Shown in pieces: positions 35,356-43,472 of a DNA stretch of 64,000 nucleotides. Position 1 is the first letter of the stretch; the number at the start of each line of letters is the position of its first letter. Position numbers and translations under genes: made by a program. This DNA comes from Micromonospora sonchi (GTDB taxonomy: Bacteria > Actinomycetota > Actinomycetes > Mycobacteriales > Micromonosporaceae). The stretch is taken from contig NZ_BMNB01000006.1 in NCBI RefSeq assembly GCF_014646235.1, positions 124,001 through 188,000 on the forward strand, written 5' to 3'. The notes beneath the pieces are model-generated. The model saw only the letters and a list, made by a program, of their open reading frames with translations, was not told where the DNA came from and did not search any database.

Positions 35356-37172
35356 CCCTCGCGATCGTGCTCGCCGCCGGGGCGCCGGCCGCGAGCCTGC
35401 CGACGGGTGCCGGTGAGTCGCTGGCCGACCGGCTGGCCGCCCAGTGGCGCCGGGCGGGGGTGTCCGAGGTGCGGGTCGCCGCCGACCTCGACGAGGTGGC
35501 CGACCTGGCCGGCCAGGCCGACGGACCGGTGCTGGTCAGCGGCGCCGACCTGGTCGCGCACACCGCAGTGCTGCGGCACCTGCTGACCAGCCCGGTGGGT
35601 GCGACCGTGGCGCTGGTGCTCACCGACCCGCCCGCCGGCGGCCGGACGGCGGTACGCGAGGAGCGTGGCCAGGTGGTCGACGCCGGTCCGGCCGAGCGGC
35701 TGGCGGGCGCGACCACCGGCATCTTCGGGGGCGCGTTGCGGGTCCGCCGCGACGACGTGCCGGCGCTGGTCGCCGCCGCCCGTACCGCTGCGGCTGGGGA
35801 ACTGTCGACCGGCTCCGGCTCGACCGGGCCCGCCGTGGACCGGGTCTTCGCGGGGCTCACCGGGCAGGGGACGCTGGTCCTCGCCCATCGGGTACGCCTG
35901 CTGGTCGCGCACCGGGTCGACGACGCGGCCGGACTGGCCGGTGCGGAGGCGGCGATCGCCGCCGTGCCCGAGGACCGGGCCGAACTTCGGCTGTCGGTGA
36001 AGGAGAAGGACGACTTCTTCACCACGTACTTCGTCAGCACCTGGTCGCCGTACGTCACCAAGGCCGCGGCCCGGCTAGGGCTGAGCCCGACCGGCGTCAC
36101 CATGCTGTCGGTGGGGTTCGCGGTGGCCGCGGCGGCGTTCTTCGCCACCGGCGGCCGGCCGGCGCTGGTGACCGGCGCGATCCTGCTCTACCTCGGATTC
36201 GTCCTGGACTGCGTGGACGGTCAACTGGCCCGGTACACCCGCAACTTCAGCGCCTGGGGCGGCTGGCTGGACACCATGGCCGACCGGGCCAAGGAGTACC
36301 TGGTCTACGCCGGCCTGGGTTGGGGTGCCACCGCGGCCGGGTTCCGGTACGGCTGGGCGCTGGCGATCGCCGCGATGGCGTTGCAAACCGTGCGGCACAT
36401 GACCGACGCCTGGTACGGCGTACTGCACGACGAGGCGGCCCGGCGGCCGAAGGACGTCGGCACCGGCGGCGGGGGCATCGGCGACCGGCTGAACGCCGCG
36501 TCCACGAAGGTGCAGGCCGATGCGGGCTCGGTGTCGTACTGGCTGAAACGGACGGTGGTCTTCCCGATCGGGGAACGGTGGGCGCTGATCGCGCTGGCCG
36601 TGGCGCTGTTCGACCAGCGGGTCGCCCTGCTGGCGGTGCTGACCTGGGGGGTGCTGGCGTTCGCGTACACCGGTGCGCTGCGTACGCTGCGGGCGCGCTG
36701 GATGGGGGTGTCGGTGCTGGACACGGTCGACGCGACCCTGCACCGCGACGACGGCCCGCTGGCCGCGCGGCTGCCGCTGTCGCGCCGTCCGGGGTCGCTG
36801 GACTGGCTCGTGCCGGCCGCGCTGCGGGCGGCGGAGTACCTGTTCGCGATCGCGGCCGGGGTGATCGGCGGCGCGCCGGCCTGGCTGATCTTCGGGTACC
36901 TCTTCGTGCTCACGCTGCACCACTACGACCTGGTGGCCCGGCTGGAGAAACGGCAGCCCGCCCCGCCGTTGCACGCCGCCACCCTCGGTTGGGAGGGCCG
37001 GTCGATGCTGCTGGCATTGGCGGCGATCGCCGGATTTGTGAACATCGCCCTGGTTACACTCGGTGTCTACCTCCTGGTGCTCTTCGTGGTGAGCGTCGTG
37101 CTGGCCTGGTTCGTCCGGCCGACCCGGGCCGCGCGGGTGCCGGCGGGTGCGGGAGGCCGCGCGACGATCTGA
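35352..37172 (+). CDS. CDP-alcohol phosphotransferase fused to a degenerate nucleotidyltransferase-like domain
   Basis: 606 residues. The N-terminal ~210 residues look like a Rossmann nucleotidyltransferase (VTLAIVLAAGAPAASLPTG) but lack the GxGTRLxP...K pyrophosphorylase motif. Then VKEKDDFFTTYFVSTWSPYV leads into a membrane CDP-alcohol phosphotransferase domain. Its full signature D-x2-D-G-x2-A-R-x8-G-x3-D-x3-D is at about residues 286-308 (DCVDGQLAR ... GWLDTMAD). About eight helices follow to the C-terminus. It would transfer a phospho-alcohol from CDP-alcohol to an acceptor. The alcohol is unknown. The layout resembles archaeal IPCT/DIPPS fusions. GTGA overlap with the ATPase gene. Confidence 0.88.
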   Translation: MTLAIVLAAGAPAASLPTGAGESLADRLAAQWRRAGVSEVRVAADLDEVADLAGQADGPVLVSGADLVAHTAVLRHLLTSPVGATVALVLTDPPAGGRTAVREERGQVVDAGPAERLAGATTGIFGGALRVRRDDVPALVAAARTAAAGELSTGSGSTGPAVDRVFAGLTGQGTLVLAHRVRLLVAHRVDDAAGLAGAEAAIAAVPEDRAELRLSVKEKDDFFTTYFVSTWSPYVTKAAARLGLSPTGVTMLSVGFAVAAAAFFATGGRPALVTGAILLYLGFVLDCVDGQLARYTRNFSAWGGWLDTMADRAKEYLVYAGLGWGATAAGFRYGWALAIAAMALQTVRHMTDAWYGVLHDEAARRPKDVGTGGGGIGDRLNAASTKVQADAGSVSYWLKRTVVFPIGERWALIALAVALFDQRVALLAVLTWGVLAFAYTGALRTLRARWMGVSVLDTVDATLHRDDGPLAARLPLSRRPGSLDWLVPAALRAAEYLFAIAAGVIGGAPAWLIFGYLFVLTLHHYDLVARLEKRQPAPPLHAATLGWEGRSMLLALAAIAGFVNIALVTLGVYLLVLFVVSVVLAWFVRPTRAARVPAGAGGRATI

Positions 37173-37189
37173 CGGGGGCCGGGACGACG

Positions 37190-39367
37190 ATGACGCTGAT
37201 CAGCTTCGTCGTCCCGGCCTTTCGCGTGCAGGGCTACCTGCGGGAATGCCTGGACTCGATCCTCGGTCAGCCGGTCACCGGGATCGAGGTGATCGGCGTC
37301 GACGACGGCTCGCCCGACGCCAGCGGCGACATCCTCGACGAGTACGCGGCCCGCGACGACCGGGTACGGGTGGTCCGGCTGGACCGCAACGTCGGGCTCG
37401 GCCCGGCCCGCAACGCCGGCCTGGATCAGGCCGTCGGCGAGTACGTCTGGTTCGTCGACGGTGACGACTGGCTCGCCCGGGACTGTCTCACCGAGGTCGC
37501 CGCCAGACTGCGCGACACCCGACCCGACGTGCTGCTGGTCGACCACGTCCGGGCGTACTGGGACAACACGGCCACCCGCAGCGCGATGGAGCAGGTCTTT
37601 CCGGAGCCGCCGGGCCCGGGCACGTTCCGACTGGTCGACCGGCCGGAGACGCTGGAACTGCTGCACACCGCGTGGAACCGGTTGGTCCGCCGGCAGTTCC
37701 TGGCCGACATCGGGCTGCGCTTCGCCCCCGGCTGGTACGAGGACGTGTCGTTCAGCTATCCGCTGCTGCTGGCCGCCGACCGGATCGGCGTGCTCCACGT
37801 GGTCTGCGTGCACTACCGGCAGCGCCGCGCGGGGGCGATCACCAGGACCCGGGGTGAGCGGCACTTCGACGTGTTCGAGCAGTGGCACCGGGTGTTCCGG
37901 GAGGTCGACCGGCTCGGCGCCGGGCAACTGCGGTCGGCGGTCTTCGAGCGGATGATGTGGCACTACCTGACCGTGCTCGGCAACGGCGCCCGGATCGCCC
38001 CCGAACTGCGGCCGGCCTTCTTCGCCCGGGTGACGATCGAGCACGCCCGGCTCCGGCCACCCGGTGGGCACCGGATACCCGATGGCGTCGAAGGGCTCAA
38101 ACACCGGCTGGTGGCGGCCGGTCGATGGCGTACGTTCAGCGCCCTGCGCGCCACCAACCAGGTGGGCGAGATCGCCCGCCGGGTCGGGCGCCGGATGCTC
38201 CCGCCGGCCGGGATCGCCGCGCGGGCGGCGCGGGACCTCACGCTGCGCGGGTACCACCGGGCGGAGCTGTGCCGCCCGCTCGACGAGAACCTCGCGCTGT
38301 ACGCGGCCTACTGGTACCGCGGCTACGCCTGCAACCCGGCGGCGATCTACGAGGCGGCCCGGCGGCTGGCGCCGCAGATCCGGGGCGTGTGGATCGTCCG
38401 CCGCGACCGGGTGCACACCCTGCCCGAGGGAGTCGAGTACGTGGTGGCCGGGACGGCCGCGTACCACCGGATGCTGGCTCGGGCACGGTGGCTGATCAAC
38501 AACGTCAACTTCCCGGACGGGGTGGCCAAGCGCCCGGGCTCGGTGCACGTGCAGACCCATCACGGCACGCCGGTCAAGGTGATGGGGCTGGACCAGCAGC
38601 GGTACCCGCTGGGCGCGGTCGGGATGGACTTCGCCGGGCTGCTGCGTCGGGTGGACCGGTGGGACTACAGCGTCACCTCGAACAGCTTCTCCACCCAGAT
38701 GTGGGAACGTGCCTATCCGGCCGCGTACACCACCTTGGAGGTGGGGTACCCGCGCAACGACCGGTTGGTCACCGCCACCACGGAGGAGGTGCTGCGGTTG
38801 CGCACCACGCTCGGCGCCGGCCTCGGCGAGCAGGTGGTGCTGTACGCCCCGACGCACCGCGAGCACCTGCCCCGGTACCGGCCGCCCTTCGATCCGGAAC
38901 GACTGCTCGACGCGCTCGGCCCGTCCGGACTGCTGCTGGTCCGCAGCCACTACTTCGAGGACGCGGACCGGCGGGTGCGGCACCCGGCCAACCGGGACCG
39001 GATCGTGGACGTCACCGACCATCCCCGGGTCGAAGACCTCTACCTCGCGGCCGACGTGCTGGTCACCGACTACTCCTCGGCGATGTTCGACTACGCCGTC
39101 CTGGACCGGCCGATCGTGGTGTACGCCCCGGACTGGGACGCGTACCGGCTGACCCGGGGCGTCTATTTCGACATCACCGCCGAGGCGCCCGGCCCGGTGG
39201 CGCGTACCTTCGCCGGGCTGCTCGACGTGTTCGGCCGGGGGGACGCGTACTCGTCCGCCGCCGACCAGACACGGGCGCGCTTCCGGGAGCGGTTCTGCGC
39301 GCTCGAGGACGGGCACGCCGCCGAGCGGGTGGTCGGCCGGGTCTTCCTCGGCGAGCCGAGCGCCTGA
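37190..39367 (+). CDS. GT2 glycosyltransferase fused to TagF-like CDP-glycerol glycerophosphotransferase
   Basis: 725 residues. The N-terminal GT-A domain (1-~270) starts LISFVVPAFRVQGYLRECL, with VDDGSPD and the metal-site FVDGDDW. The C-terminal GT-B part (~370-720) is TagF/TarF-like: QTHHGTPVKVMG, YAPTHREHLPRYRPP and DVLVTDYSSAMFDYAVLDRP. The two activities would add a sugar and polymerise glycerol- or other alditol-phosphate units on a lipid-linked chain for export by the ABC pair upstream. It starts 18 bases after the previous gene. No tagD-type gene is in the window. Confidence 0.92.
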   Translation: MTLISFVVPAFRVQGYLRECLDSILGQPVTGIEVIGVDDGSPDASGDILDEYAARDDRVRVVRLDRNVGLGPARNAGLDQAVGEYVWFVDGDDWLARDCLTEVAARLRDTRPDVLLVDHVRAYWDNTATRSAMEQVFPEPPGPGTFRLVDRPETLELLHTAWNRLVRRQFLADIGLRFAPGWYEDVSFSYPLLLAADRIGVLHVVCVHYRQRRAGAITRTRGERHFDVFEQWHRVFREVDRLGAGQLRSAVFERMMWHYLTVLGNGARIAPELRPAFFARVTIEHARLRPPGGHRIPDGVEGLKHRLVAAGRWRTFSALRATNQVGEIARRVGRRMLPPAGIAARAARDLTLRGYHRAELCRPLDENLALYAAYWYRGYACNPAAIYEAARRLAPQIRGVWIVRRDRVHTLPEGVEYVVAGTAAYHRMLARARWLINNVNFPDGVAKRPGSVHVQTHHGTPVKVMGLDQQRYPLGAVGMDFAGLLRRVDRWDYSVTSNSFSTQMWERAYPAAYTTLEVGYPRNDRLVTATTEEVLRLRTTLGAGLGEQVVLYAPTHREHLPRYRPPFDPERLLDALGPSGLLLVRSHYFEDADRRVRHPANRDRIVDVTDHPRVEDLYLAADVLVTDYSSAMFDYAVLDRPIVVYAPDWDAYRLTRGVYFDITAEAPGPVARTFAGLLDVFGRGDAYSSAADQTRARFRERFCALEDGHAAERVVGRVFLGEPSA

Positions 39368-39501
39368 GCCGCCACTACGTCAATCGAGGGAGCGTAATAG
39401 GTCTGTCACGACCTGAACATGACACGTTTACCCGATGTGCTGCCGCGATGATCCTGGTCACAGTCATTCCGGGTTCCGTTGACGACGTGGGGGAGGAGAC
39501 G

Positions 39502-40806
39502 GTGACCACCGTCGCGCTCAAGGATGTCACCAAGGTCTTCCGAGACGGCACCGTCGCGGTGGACAGCATCAACCTCGACGTCAACGATGGCGAGTTCATG
39601 GTCCTGCTCGGGCCGTCGGGCTGCGGCAAGTCGACCGTGCTGCGGATGGTCGCCGGGCTGGAGGAACCGACCACCGGCGCGGTGATGCTCAACGGGGAAC
39701 TGGCCAACGACCTGCCGCCCCGGGACCGGAAGATCGCCATGGTCTTCCAGGACTTCGCCCTCTATCCGCACATGAGCGTCGGGGACAACATCGCCTTTCC
39801 GCTCAAGCTGGCCGGCGTCGAGCCGGCCCCGCGTGGCGAGCGGGTCACCGACGTGGCCAGCGCGCTCGGCATCGGTGACGTGCTGCCGCGACGACCCAGC
39901 CAACTCTCCGGCGGGCAGCGTCAGCGGGTCGCGATGGGCCGGGCGATCGTCCGCCGACCGGGCCTGTTCCTGATGGACGAGCCGCTCTCCAACCTGGACA
40001 GCGGCCTGCGGGCCGAACTGCGGGCCGAGATCTCCGGCCTGACCCGGGAACTCGGCGTCACCACCATGTACGTCACCCACGACCAGGCCGAGGCGCTGAC
40101 CATGGCCGACCGGGTCGCCATCATGCGCAAGGGCGTCCTCCAGGACGTGGGCACCCCCACCCAGGTGTACAACCGCCCGGCGACCCTCTACGTGGCCGCC
40201 TTCCTCGGCAGCCCCCGGATGAACCTGCTGGAGGCGTCGGTCTACGTCCACCTCGACCGGTACGTCACGCTCACCCTCGGCGACCAGGCCCTCTACCTGC
40301 CCTGGGACGACATCCGCAGCCGTGCCGTGGCGCACTACCACGGCGAGCGCATCGTGGTCGGGATGCGGGCGGAGGCGCTCACCCCGGTCGCCCCGGACTC
40401 CCCCGGCGACGTGCTCCACGGCCGGATCCGCTATCTCGAACACCACGGCCACGAGTCGCTGGCCTTCCTCGACATCGGCGCCACCGCGATCATGGTCGAC
40501 GAGATCGGAGCCCTGCCGGACGGCGACACCCCGACCGGACAGCGCGGCCTGCGCCGCTTCAGCCAGGTGATGCAGCGCCTCACCGTCCGCACCAGCAGGG
40601 AGCCGGCGTCGACGTCTGCCGACCACAACCGCACCAGCGTTCTGGCCGACCCCGGCCGCCACCATCGCCGCCCCGCCGAACTCGCCGTCCGACTCGCGCC
40701 CTACCCGGCCGTCACCGCCGGCCACTCGTTGGCCATCAAGGTACGCATGGACGCCCTGCACTTCTTCGACGACCGCGGCGACCGCATCGACGTCGGCTGG
40801 CGCTGA
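39502..40806 (+). CDS. MalK/UgpC-type ABC ATPase without a partner transporter
   Basis: 434 residues. The nucleotide-binding domain has GPSGCGKST, MVFQDFALYPHM, LSGGQRQRVAMGRAI, LFLMDEPLSNLD and YVTHDQAE. A C-terminal TOBE-like regulatory domain runs to residue 434, about 60 longer than MalK/MsiK (a ~50-residue insert rich in His/Arg/Thr sits near residues 345-395). The family energises carbohydrate importers and in Streptomyces one ATPase (MsiK) serves many. None of the permease or binding-protein genes adjoin. The GTG at 39502 has GGAGGAG upstream, 134 bases after the polymer operon. Confidence 0.9.
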   Translation: MTTVALKDVTKVFRDGTVAVDSINLDVNDGEFMVLLGPSGCGKSTVLRMVAGLEEPTTGAVMLNGELANDLPPRDRKIAMVFQDFALYPHMSVGDNIAFPLKLAGVEPAPRGERVTDVASALGIGDVLPRRPSQLSGGQRQRVAMGRAIVRRPGLFLMDEPLSNLDSGLRAELRAEISGLTRELGVTTMYVTHDQAEALTMADRVAIMRKGVLQDVGTPTQVYNRPATLYVAAFLGSPRMNLLEASVYVHLDRYVTLTLGDQALYLPWDDIRSRAVAHYHGERIVVGMRAEALTPVAPDSPGDVLHGRIRYLEHHGHESLAFLDIGATAIMVDEIGALPDGDTPTGQRGLRRFSQVMQRLTVRTSREPASTSADHNRTSVLADPGRHHRRPAELAVRLAPYPAVTAGHSLAIKVRMDALHFFDDRGDRIDVGWR

Positions 40807-40807
40807 G

Positions 40808-40883
40808 GTGTAAGGAAGGGCCCCCTATTAACGCCTGCGGTAGAGGAAGGGCCCCTTATTAACGCCTGCGGGAAAGGAAGGGC
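40808..40883 (+). repeat. Direct repeat AAGGAAGGGCCCC...TTAACGCCTGCGG
   Basis: Two ~31-base units (AAGGAAGGGCCCC, a short T/A step, then TTAACGCCTGCGG) plus a partial third start two bases after the ABC ATPase stop with GTGTAAGGAAGGGC. This is the same start and family as the element after the citrate synthase gene at 26976, but arranged as direct and not inverted copies. Confidence 0.8.
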
Positions 40884-40992
40884 TCTGTTGCCGTAGGTCC
40901 GGTCGGCGGCCGATCCCGGCAGGATCGGTTCCGGCAGGCCGTGTTTCCTGGTGGCGCCCGGCGGCCAGGCGGCGTGATGCCCTTCATGTTGT

Positions 40993-41119
40993 CCCTGTCG
41001 AGCTGAACCGTTTATGCCATCACAAGATGATCCCGGCGGCGGTGGGCTGCGAATCGATGCACCGCTTGGCGCTGCCCGGGCGAGGGCCGCGATTCGTTCA
41101 CGCTCTCAGCTCGACAGGG
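40993..41119. repeat. Facing pair of TCAGCTCGACAGGG motifs
   Basis: CCCTGTCGAGCTGA (40993-41006, continuing ACC) faces TCAGCTCGACAGGG (41106-41119) across 99 bases. The same pair, with different DNA between, is at 9337-9438. This could be terminal repeats of a tiny non-autonomous element or a binding site. Confidence 0.7.
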
Positions 41120-41140
41120 TCAACCCCGCGCGGCAACGTG

Positions 41141-41235
41141 CGGCGACCGCCATGCGACGTGCGGCGACCGCCATGCGACGTGCGGCGACCGCCATGCGAC
41201 GTGCGGCAACCGCCGTGCGACGTGCGGCGACCGCC
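41141..41235 (+). repeat. 21-base tandem repeat, about 4.5 copies
   Basis: The unit CGGCGACCGCCATGCGACGTG is repeated three times exactly, then twice with one to three changes. Its length is a multiple of three in all frames and it encodes ATAMRRA in one frame, but no convincing gene covers it. Confidence 0.8.
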
Positions 41236-41304
41236 GTGGCGCCTGACGCTGCTGGTGGGGGTGGCGGGGCGGCGGGGCGGTGCGGACGGGGGCAGCGTGT
41301 GGAG

Positions 41305-41631
41305 TCAGGGGCGTGGGCGGCGGTAGGGGGCCCAGGCGACGAAGCGGGTGAAGAGGGTGCGTGGGGCGGGGCCGTCGTCGGGGTTGAGCCGGTACAGGTC
41401 GCGGGTCGCTTCGTAGAAGAGCCCGGCCAGGTAGATCGACAGGCCGATTTCGTTGTGGTCGTACTCGACCTTGAGCAGGATGCGCGCCATCGCGCACGGC
41501 CACGGATGGCCGCAGGCCCGGCAGCACCACATCGGACGCAGCGGGGTGTGCGGCTTCTCGTGCGAGGGGTACGCCCGGGGCCGGTCGGGCGCCGGCCCGT
41601 CACCCGGCTGCGGCAACTGCTGGCTGATCAC
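41305..41631 (-). CDS. Conserved small protein with CxxC...C motif
   Basis: 108 residues. The core PMWCCRACGHPWPCAMARILL, followed by EYDHNEIGLSIYLAGLFYEA and DLYRLNPDDGPAPRTLFTRF, recurs across actinomycetes. The cysteines (WCCRACGxPWPC) may bind zinc. Similar sequences are called flavin reductase in automated annotation, which the sequence does not support because there is no flavin fold at this size. The GTG at 41631 has GAGGAG nine bases upstream. Divergent from the XRE/DUF397 pair. Confidence 0.7.
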   Translation of the reverse strand: MISQQLPQPGDGPAPDRPRAYPSHEKPHTPLRPMWCCRACGHPWPCAMARILLKVEYDHNEIGLSIYLAGLFYEATRDLYRLNPDDGPAPRTLFTRFVAWAPYRRPRP

Positions 41632-41844
41632 ATTGGACTCCTCGTCGCACGGCTGTCCGGGGCGTCGGGGCCCCGTCCATCAGGGGCGAGCGGGACGGAT
41701 CCCGACCGAATCCCCGCGATATGCCGCAACTCGGGGAATCCGTACGTGACAGTTTGGTGATGGTCCAACTACGTTCGGAAGTGGTTCGGGTTCTACCAGC
41801 CCGGCCGTACGACACGGTCGTCACCGGAGTGCAGAGGTGTGCAG

Positions 41845-42645
41845 ATGGATCGGTTACCCATGCTGGAGTTGTTCGCCGGTGAGCTGCGCCGGCTGCGGAC
41901 CAAGGCCGGCCTCTCCCAGGAGGCGCTCGGCGAGCAGATCAGCTACTCGGCCTCGCTGGTGGCGTCGGTCGAGCAGTGCCGTCGCCCGCCCCGGGAAGAG
42001 TTCGCCCTGCGTTGCGACGACGCGCTGCACGGCGAGGGGCTGCTGGTCCGCATCCGGGAGGCGATCCTCAAGGAGAGCCTGATGCCGTGGTTCCGCGAGT
42101 GGGTGACGATCGAGCAGGAAGCGACCGCCCTGTGCAGCTTCGAGCCGCTGGTCGTGCCCGGCCTGCTGCAAACCGAGGAGTACGCCCGCGCGCTGCACGA
42201 GGGCGCGAGCCAACTCGTCGGCGACGCAATGGAGCAGCAGGTGGCCGCGAGAATTGCCCGGCAGAAGGTGCTCATCCGGCCCAACCCGCCGCTGCTGGTG
42301 GCGGTGCTCGACTACACGGTGCTGGAGCGCCCGATCGGTGACCCGAAGGTGATGCAGGAGCAGTTGCGACACCTGGTGGAGGTGGGCCGGCGGACCCGGG
42401 TGCACCTGCACGTGGTGCCCAAGGGCGTCGGCGCCTATCCGGGGCTGAACGGTGCCTTCGTGATCGCCACACCACCCGAGGGCGAGGATCTCGTCTATCT
42501 CGACAACCAATTGCAGGGCACCATTGTGGAGCGCACCGTGGACGTAAACTTGCTGCGGCAGAACTGGGAATCCGTCCGGGCCGAAGCGTTACCCCACCGG
42601 GCCACCCTCAAACTGATCTCGGAGGCGGCGGAATCATGGACCTGA
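41845..42645 (+). CDS. XRE-family regulator with DUF5753 (WhiJ-like)
   Basis: 266 residues. The N-terminal HTH is LRRLRTKAGLSQEALGEQIS followed by YSASLVASVEQCRRPPREEF. The C-terminal DUF5753 domain is marked by WFREWVTIEQEATALCSFEP, LVVPGLLQTEEYARAL and YLDNQLQGTIVE. Many paralogous XRE/DUF397 pairs exist in filamentous actinomycetes and act in development and antibiotic control (WhiJ, BldB-linked families). The ATG at 41845 has AGAGG seven bases upstream. Overlaps the DUF397 gene by 10 bases. Confidence 0.92.
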   Translation: MDRLPMLELFAGELRRLRTKAGLSQEALGEQISYSASLVASVEQCRRPPREEFALRCDDALHGEGLLVRIREAILKESLMPWFREWVTIEQEATALCSFEPLVVPGLLQTEEYARALHEGASQLVGDAMEQQVAARIARQKVLIRPNPPLLVAVLDYTVLERPIGDPKVMQEQLRHLVEVGRRTRVHLHVVPKGVGAYPGLNGAFVIATPPEGEDLVYLDNQLQGTIVERTVDVNLLRQNWESVRAEALPHRATLKLISEAAESWT

Positions 42646-42824
42646 CCGGCGCGATCTGGCGCAAGAGCACCCGCAGCAGCGGCAATTCTGGCAACTGCGT
42701 GGAGGTGGCCGACAACCTGGCGCGGGTGGTCGCCGTCCGCGACAGCAAGGACCGCCAGGGCCCGGTGCTCACCTTCACCCCGAACACCTGGCGCTCCTTC
42801 CTGGCCTACGCGAAGCAGCGCTGA
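42636..42824 (+). CDS. DUF397-family small protein
   Basis: 62 residues. WRKSTRSSGNSGNCVEVADN, then VAVRDSKDRQGPVLTFTPNTWRSFL is the complete DUF397 signature. These proteins are encoded beside XRE/DUF5753 regulators and are thought to antagonise or modulate them. It begins inside the regulator gene (10-base overlap). A strong hairpin follows seven bases after the stop. Confidence 0.93.
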   Translation: MDLTGAIWRKSTRSSGNSGNCVEVADNLARVVAVRDSKDRQGPVLTFTPNTWRSFLAYAKQR

Positions 42825-42830
42825 GGAACC

Positions 42831-42898
42831 CCCGATCGGTGGCAGCCCAGCTGTGCTCCGGACCGGCGTGTCGAGCAGCTGCACTGCCACCGATCGGG
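42831..42898 (+). terminator. Long hairpin, 15-bp perfect stem
   Basis: CCCGATCGGTGGCAG (42831-42845) pairs exactly with CTGCCACCGATCGGG (42884-42898). The 38-base loop can fold further (AGCTG...CAGCT). It lies immediately after the DUF397 stop and before the next gene's promoter, and there is no T-run. Probably a terminator-like structure or a mobile palindrome. Confidence 0.6.
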
Positions 42899-42905
42899 AT
42901 CTCGG

Positions 42906-42921
42906 TTACCTTGCCAGGTAA
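42906..42921. promoter_or_regulatory. Inverted repeat TTACCT-N4-AGGTAA upstream of the thioesterase gene
   Basis: TTACCT (42906-42911), TGCC, AGGTAA (42916-42921), followed by a further GTTAC, in an AT-rich stretch 27 bases before the thioesterase ATG. It resembles TetR- or MarR-type operators. No regulator is adjacent. Confidence 0.4.
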
Positions 42922-42947
42922 GTTACTGGCTAGTAGCGTTAGGCGGT

Positions 42948-43412
42948 ATGACCATCGACTCGGGGCAGGTGGCGGCCGGCATGCTCGCGGCGGTGCCCTT
43001 CGCCCGTACGCTCGGATTTGAGTTCGTCGAGGTGGCTCCCGAGGCGGAGGGTGGGGTCCGGGCCGTGGTCCGGCTGCCCGACTCGCCGGCCACCCACAAC
43101 CACGTCGGCGGCCCGCACGCCGGGGCCATGTTCACCCTCGGCGAGACCGCCTCCGGCGCGGTGGTGCTCGCCGCGTTCGGGCATCTGCTCGACCGGGCCA
43201 CGCCGCTGGCGGTGCGCGCGGAGATCGCGTACCGCAAGCTTGCCCTGGGCCCGGTGCTGGCCACGGCCCGGCTCGGTCGCCCGGTGGCCGAGGTGGCCGC
43301 GGAGCTGGCGGCCGGCGAGCGACCGGAGTTTCCGGTACGCGTCGAGATCGCCACCGAGGAGGGCAAGCCGACCTCCGAGATGACCGTCGTTTGGACCCTG
43401 CGCCCGAACTGA
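42948..43412 (+). CDS. Hotdog-fold thioesterase (DUF4442/PaaI-like)
   Basis: 154 residues. The core THNHVGGPHAGAMFTLGETASG matches the PaaI/DUF4442 hotdog active site, in which the central helix follows HAGAMFTLGE. PFARTLGFEFVEVAPEAEGG is the leading strand. The family hydrolyses acyl-CoA thioesters; the substrate is unknown. Start ATG at 42948. Downstream genes are on the same strand 60 bases away but have their own promoter space. Confidence 0.85.
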   Translation: MTIDSGQVAAGMLAAVPFARTLGFEFVEVAPEAEGGVRAVVRLPDSPATHNHVGGPHAGAMFTLGETASGAVVLAAFGHLLDRATPLAVRAEIAYRKLALGPVLATARLGRPVAEVAAELAAGERPEFPVRVEIATEEGKPTSEMTVVWTLRPN

Positions 43413-43472
43413 CGCGGGCCGGCTCGACGCCGAAGGGGTTTGCCGCCGGGCGGCGGTGGATAGATTGGTGGG

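Larger units (their letters stand above)
40807..41304. other. Repeat-rich 0.5-kb spacer, no gene
   Basis: Contents in order are two and a half copies of the GTGTAAGGAAGGGC-type repeat (40808-40883), a facing pair of TCAGCTCGACAGGG motifs (40993-41119) and a 21-base tandem repeat (41141-41235). Frames through it give Arg/Ala repeats and are not supported as genes. Confidence 0.6.

Noticed and set aside
41305-41631. Flavin reductase
   Set aside because: The 108-residue length and CxxC...C motif do not fit a flavin reductase; this looks like a propagated database name.
41014-41760. Plus-strand frame with ATAMRRA repeats
   Set aside because: The tandem repeat keeps all frames open. There is no ribosome site, and a well-supported gene (41305-41631) lies on the other strand.
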